From: a virus
Strand: one strand, 5' to 3'
DNA length: 34,802 nucleotides
Virus record (IMG/VR): IMGVR_UViG_3300025769_000403
Span: 1 to 34,802 of that record
Part shown: positions 31,607 to 34,802 of the stretch, piece by piece
Layout of the letters: every line of letters begins with the position of its first letter
How positions within the stretch are numbered: position 1 is the stretch's first letter
The notes under the pieces: generated by a model
Database searches by the model: none
What the model saw: the letters and a program-made list of their open reading frames with translations, nothing else
Told to the model about the DNA's origin: nothing
Translations under genes and position numbers: made by a program

Positions 31607-32429
31607 ACAAATACAACACTTACTAAATTTATATCCTAAGACAGAATGGTCTGGTGTAGGATTTTATAGTAAGTTAAATGAAGATAAACATGGCTGGTGT
31701 ACAGAATGGGAACTTATGGCATTTTACCCTATTGATTTAGGCAGTACTGCAGCAACAGAGTTTGATGGCGAAGACCAACTTGAAATGATTCAAAAAGCTT
31801 ATAAAGAAAATCCTAAGCTTAGAGAATGTTACAAAGGTTTAATACACAGTCATCATACACTAGGTGGTGGAGCTTTCTTTAGTGGCACAGATAGAGACCA
31901 TATGAAAGAATGTGCTAATACAGTAGGTTATCCATCATTAGTAGTAGCTCATGAAAGTACAAAAAGCCCATTTGCATTCTCATTTAGTTGGCTAGATAGT
32001 TTTCAAAAAGTTCATTGGACTAAAGAAGAACATGGTTATGTAACTATCGATTATGATGAGTGTAAACCTGTAGGTTTATTTAAGAAGTGTCTTAATTCCT
32101 TACAAAAACAAGAAAAAGAACAAGTTAAAATAATGCCTACATATTATAGCAGAACTGGTTTAGTAGGACAAACTGCTATGTTTGATGAAAGGACTGTAGT
32201 TAATCCTGCATTAAAAAGTAAACCCAAACTAAAGGCTGGCTTACAAAAAGAGTATGATAAACTATACTTAGCTTATGAAAAAACTAGTGAAGAATGGTTT
32301 AAAGTGCAATATGGCAGCCCTAGGTTTGAATTAGTAGAGCAACAAGCAATAGATGCTGAAGCTGCTCTAGATAGTTTCTGTAATAAAAATGATATTGATG
32401 TAGATTTTGATGGAGGTATCATTATATGA
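31566..32429 (+). CDS. JAMM/JAB metalloprotease (deubiquitinase-like), 287 aa
   Basis: Metal and catalytic residues are in place: E27 (TEWSGVGFY), H94-x-H96 (GLIHSHHTLGG), S106 and D109 (AFFSGTD). This is the JAMM signature of proteins that cut ubiquitin-like modifiers from targets. Between H96 and S106 are nine residues instead of the usual seven, with an extra Gly-Gly. Residues about 190-287 add a Lys-rich helix (KPKLKAGLQKEYDKLYLAYE) of unknown role. It overlaps the E2-like gene by 41 bases and has AAGGAGG upstream. In this cassette it probably removes the modifier from conjugates. Phage tail JAB proteins are an alternative, but this gene is not with the tail genes. Confidence 0.8.
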   Translation: MKKVQCRLKISIYKQIQHLLNLYPKTEWSGVGFYSKLNEDKHGWCTEWELMAFYPIDLGSTAATEFDGEDQLEMIQKAYKENPKLRECYKGLIHSHHTLGGGAFFSGTDRDHMKECANTVGYPSLVVAHESTKSPFAFSFSWLDSFQKVHWTKEEHGYVTIDYDECKPVGLFKKCLNSLQKQEKEQVKIMPTYYSRTGLVGQTAMFDERTVVNPALKSKPKLKAGLQKEYDKLYLAYEKTSEEWFKVQYGSPRFELVEQQAIDAEAALDSFCNKNDIDVDFDGGIII

Positions 32430-33172
32430 GCAGATTCTTAAGAAACAAGGACTTAATTAACCAAAAGAATCTTAAGGAAATTACTGTCATAGGCGCAGGC
32501 GGAGTGGGCTCATCGCTCATTCTGTCTGCAGCTATGATGGGTTTTAAAAAGATTCACGTATGGGACTTTGACGTGCTAGAAGAACATAATCTTAGTACAA
32601 CAATGTATCCAGAAAGTTATTTAAGTAAACCTAAAACAGAGGCAGCTAGAGATTTAGTAAAACACTTTGGTTGCGAAACAGAAATTATTGAACATGCTAA
32701 ATTTGGCTTTACAGACAATGTCACAGCATGTACAATGATGGCTCCAGATAATATGGAAATACGTAAAATAGTGTATATGAACTGGACTAGACTACGTGAT
32801 AGAAAAGTGTTAGTAGATGGCCGTATGGGTGCATTGTCAATGGACATTCACACAGTTGACTATTGGAATGATAACTATCTATCTAGTTGGAAATCTAGTA
32901 AAGATATACCTGATTTACCTTGCACTGCAAAGCATACAATATTTACAGCTAATATAATTGCTGGACTAATGTTGTCACAAGTATTTAATGTCTTGCATGA
33001 TAGAACATATTATTCGTATATTTGGAAGTCGTTGTCACCGTATATGACTAAAGAATACGGTAAAGTAAACCCCTTAATAAATGGAGAAAATAGTGATAAA
33101 GAAACAGAAACGCAAACCAGTGTCTCTGAATCCGAAGGTACTTCTTCTGTATGGAGCACCCAAAGTAGGTAA
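32426..33172 (+). CDS. E1/ThiF-like activating enzyme, 248 aa
   Basis: Rossmann start VIGAGGVGSSL (21-31), then D47-x-D49 and N55 (HVWDFDVLEEHNLS) as in ThiF/E1 ATP sites; the usual Arg after NLxR is not found (NLST). DNMEIR (108-113) is the DN-x-x-x-R element. DGRMG (131-135) follows, and LPCTAKH puts C166 in the place of the E1 catalytic Cys-Thr. The last helix (IFTANIIAGLMLSQVF) is typical. It should adenylate the Gly of the modifier and pass it to its own cysteine. Starts in an overlap with the JAMM stop (ATGA). Its 30-residue tail overlaps the next gene. Family call is strong, reaction inferred. Confidence 0.85.
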   Translation: MSRFLRNKDLINQKNLKEITVIGAGGVGSSLILSAAMMGFKKIHVWDFDVLEEHNLSTTMYPESYLSKPKTEAARDLVKHFGCETEIIEHAKFGFTDNVTACTMMAPDNMEIRKIVYMNWTRLRDRKVLVDGRMGALSMDIHTVDYWNDNYLSSWKSSKDIPDLPCTAKHTIFTANIIAGLMLSQVFNVLHDRTYYSYIWKSLSPYMTKEYGKVNPLINGENSDKETETQTSVSESEGTSSVWSTQSR

Positions 33173-33764
33173 AACTACTATGCTCTCACAGTTAGATGAC
33201 TGTCTGATTATAGATACTGAAAAAGGAACGCACATGGTGGAAGCTTATGTGCAAGAAGTAAATAACCGAGAAGAGTTAATCCAAACTCTTAAAGATGCTA
33301 TGGAAGGTCACGAATTTAAATACATAGCTATAGATACTATTGATAAAGTTGTAGAATGGGCTGAGAAAGCTGTTTGTGCAGAATATGAAGTAGCATCTAT
33401 TGCTGATTTAACATTCGGTAAAGGTTATGCGTTAGCTCGTGAGAAAGTAATGAATACAATCAATGCTTTTAGAGACTGTTGCGACCATTTAATTATCGTT
33501 GGACATAGAAAGGTTGCTAGGGCTGTTATAGATGGTAAAGCCCTAGTTGAACCTGAATCTTTAGATATAACTGGTAAGTTGAAGAATCTGATTATGTCAG
33601 ATTGTGATGCTATCGGTTATGTCTTAAGAGAAGACGAGAAGTTAATGGTATCGTTTAAAGCAGACGAATCTATAGAAGCAGGTAGTAGATGTGAACACTT
33701 ACGTGGCCAATGCATGGAATTTAATTGGTCTAACATATATAAAAAAGAAAGCGAAGGTAAGTAA
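33081..33764 (+). CDS. Sak4-like RecA-fold ATPase for recombination
   Basis: Walker A is GAPKVGKTT at 25-33 and Walker B YIAIDT at 81-86; a later IIVGHRK (about 137) fits the sensor. This matches phage AAA_24/Sak4 single-strand annealing ATPases, typically 210-240 residues and next to an SSB gene, as here. The ATG at 33081 lies inside the E1-like gene (92-base overlap in another frame) with no strong ribosome site, so translation may depend on coupling; a GTG start further on (before SLNPKVLLLYG) is possible. Role: recombination in phage DNA replication. Confidence 0.8.
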   Translation: MEKIVIKKQKRKPVSLNPKVLLLYGAPKVGKTTMLSQLDDCLIIDTEKGTHMVEAYVQEVNNREELIQTLKDAMEGHEFKYIAIDTIDKVVEWAEKAVCAEYEVASIADLTFGKGYALAREKVMNTINAFRDCCDHLIIVGHRKVARAVIDGKALVEPESLDITGKLKNLIMSDCDAIGYVLREDEKLMVSFKADESIEAGSRCEHLRGQCMEFNWSNIYKKESEGK

Positions 33765-34382
33765 ATGGCGATATTTCGACCAGAAGAAACAAAAAGTAGT
33801 GGTGTAAGTAACTTTTATGGTATTACACCTGTAGCTATATTAGGATTTGAAGACAAGTCTAGTCAATTTGATTGGGCAGATTTATTCCTAGATATAGAAG
33901 TAAAACAAGAAGGTAGTGACTATACAAAATCACTAAGAGTTGCTGGTAACATAGAAAAAGATGTTAACGGTAAAATAACTGGTGGCACAGCATTAAAGAG
34001 AGTATATGGTCTTTTTGATGTTATAGGCGAGGAATCAGGCTTAAATGTTGATGGTGAATGGGAAGATGTGAATGGCAAAAAAATAGATAATATTGCTACA
34101 CATTTAAACCAAGCACACGCACAAAATGTAATGCCTGGCGATGACCCTAAGTTTGACTACATAGCATATGTGTATAAAGAAAAACCTAAAACAGCTGGTG
34201 CTAAGGTATATTCTAGAGTATTTTATAGAATACAACCTAACACAGAGCAAGGTAGGCAAAAACTTGAAGCAGATGTTAAATGGTTTAAAGGTAAAGGTTT
34301 CATTAAAGAAGCTACCGAAGCAGACATAAATACACCACAACAAAGTGTAGAAATGTCAGCTAGCGGAGTAGGTAACCTATAG
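33765..34382 (+). CDS. SSB-like single-strand DNA-binding protein, 205 aa
   Basis: Starts directly after the Sak4-like stop. The text has the beta-rich style of OB-fold SSBs found beside Sak4 genes: GITPVAILGFEDKSSQFDWA, then DLFLDIEVKQEGSDYTKSLR, YIAYVYKEKPKTAGAKVYSR and a low-complexity polar tail (EMSASGVGNL). It likely protects single strands and loads the ATPase. No zinc motif and no membrane segment. The OB-fold call is by pattern and context, not by clear homology. The stop overlaps the primase start (TAGTG). Confidence 0.65.
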   Translation: MAIFRPEETKSSGVSNFYGITPVAILGFEDKSSQFDWADLFLDIEVKQEGSDYTKSLRVAGNIEKDVNGKITGGTALKRVYGLFDVIGEESGLNVDGEWEDVNGKKIDNIATHLNQAHAQNVMPGDDPKFDYIAYVYKEKPKTAGAKVYSRVFYRIQPNTEQGRQKLEADVKWFKGKGFIKEATEADINTPQQSVEMSASGVGNL

Positions 34383-34802
34383 TGTACGACTATGTCGAAA
34401 TAGCAGTGGGGAGCCCTCAACACAGAGGGCGCCTTATTGCCAAAAAAGACTTGGTTAATTACATTAAACCTGAAACACCTTTATTTAGGTCAGTTTATCT
34501 ATATACAAAAGAAGCTGCAGAATATGCTGAAGCTAATAATGGACTAAAAAACTATTTTGGTCCTAGAAGCATTGACTGGATACTTATAGATATAGATAAA
34601 GCAAACAATAGTGACGAATACACGCTTAATAAAACTAGAAGCATTATGGTAAAACTAGAAGATATGGGAGTAGACATTAAATGGTCTACACAACCTTATT
34701 TTAGTGGCAGTGGTTATCATTTAGCTATACATAGTAGTGTATTTAACTTTCCAAGCAGTGATAATCTACATTACTTGGTAAAAGGCACTCTTAAAAGTTT
34801 AT
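34382..34802 (+). CDS. Archaeo-eukaryotic-type primase, C-terminus beyond right edge
   Basis: Opens at GTG 34382 in a TAGTG overlap with the SSB-like gene; 140 residues are visible. D70-x-D72 in WILIDIDKANN is the metal-binding DhD of AEP primases, and YFSGSGYHLAIH (106-117) is the s-x-H/GSGYH element that follows in the family. The spacing, about 36 residues between the two, fits the primase core. It would make primers, or act as a primase-polymerase if a helicase domain follows out of view. It lies in the replication end of the early module. Confidence 0.75.
   Translation, partial: MYDYVEIAVGSPQHRGRLIAKKDLVNYIKPETPLFRSVYLYTKEAAEYAEANNGLKNYFGPRSIDWILIDIDKANNSDEYTLNKTRSIMVKLEDMGVDIKWSTQPYFSGSGYHLAIHSSVFNFPSSDNLHYLVKGTLKSL

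Noticed and set aside
1-34802. CRISPR array or insertion sequence
   Set aside because: No regularly spaced repeats, no terminal inverted repeats and no transposase-like protein seen.

Overview
The window is AT-rich (about one third G+C by eye) and reads as a large piece of a lytic tailed-phage genome, probably a marine, podovirus-like phage. There is a P22-type portal and a large terminase. A major capsid protein, scaffold, head-tail adaptors, a giant 2346-residue virion protein and long repeat-rich fibre complete the structural set. I see no tape measure, sheath, integrase, rRNA or tRNA. Shine-Dalgarno sites of the AGGAG type are common, so the host uses ordinary bacterial initiation. The host itself cannot be named from this sequence.

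Left arm (1-25881, all minus strand): one leftward late operon read from 25881 down to 1. In transcription order it holds a virion protein, a LamG-type binding protein, two small proteins, an M15 peptidase endolysin, a likely small terminase, a 24-residue lysine-rich protein, a possible ejection protein, large terminase, portal, scaffold, capsid, a decoration-like protein, a strong UUCG hairpin, three micro-genes and two adaptor-like proteins. It continues with two small proteins, a metallophosphoesterase, an MscS-like membrane protein, a holin-like protein, a 62-residue protein, a virion protein, the giant virion protein and the fibre, which runs off the left edge. Most junctions are TAATG, ATGA or GTGA overlaps. 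An 18-base element with one mismatch precedes both the first gene and the portal gene and is a candidate late promoter.

Divergent region (25882-26489): about 600 bases without a credible gene. It holds an operator-like palindrome, nested inverted repeats and a G+C-richer block of hairpins.

Right arm (26490-34802, plus strand): early genes. Small and membrane proteins come first, then a spore-photoproduct-lyase-like radical SAM protein, then four genes that look like a complete ubiquitin-like conjugation cassette: a beta-grasp modifier ending in Gly, a large protein with an E2-like core, a JAMM/JAB peptidase and an E1/ThiF-like activating enzyme. They run straight into replication genes: a Sak4-like RecA-fold ATPase, an SSB-like protein and an archaeo-eukaryotic-type primase cut by the right edge. 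The spacers between the early genes are unusually rich in long perfect inverted repeats, including a predicted pseudoknot just before the modifier start codon and a 13-bp closed structure just after the modifier gene. The ubiquitin-like cassette and these RNA structures around it are the most interesting content. All structures were found by reading; none was folded or searched by computer.
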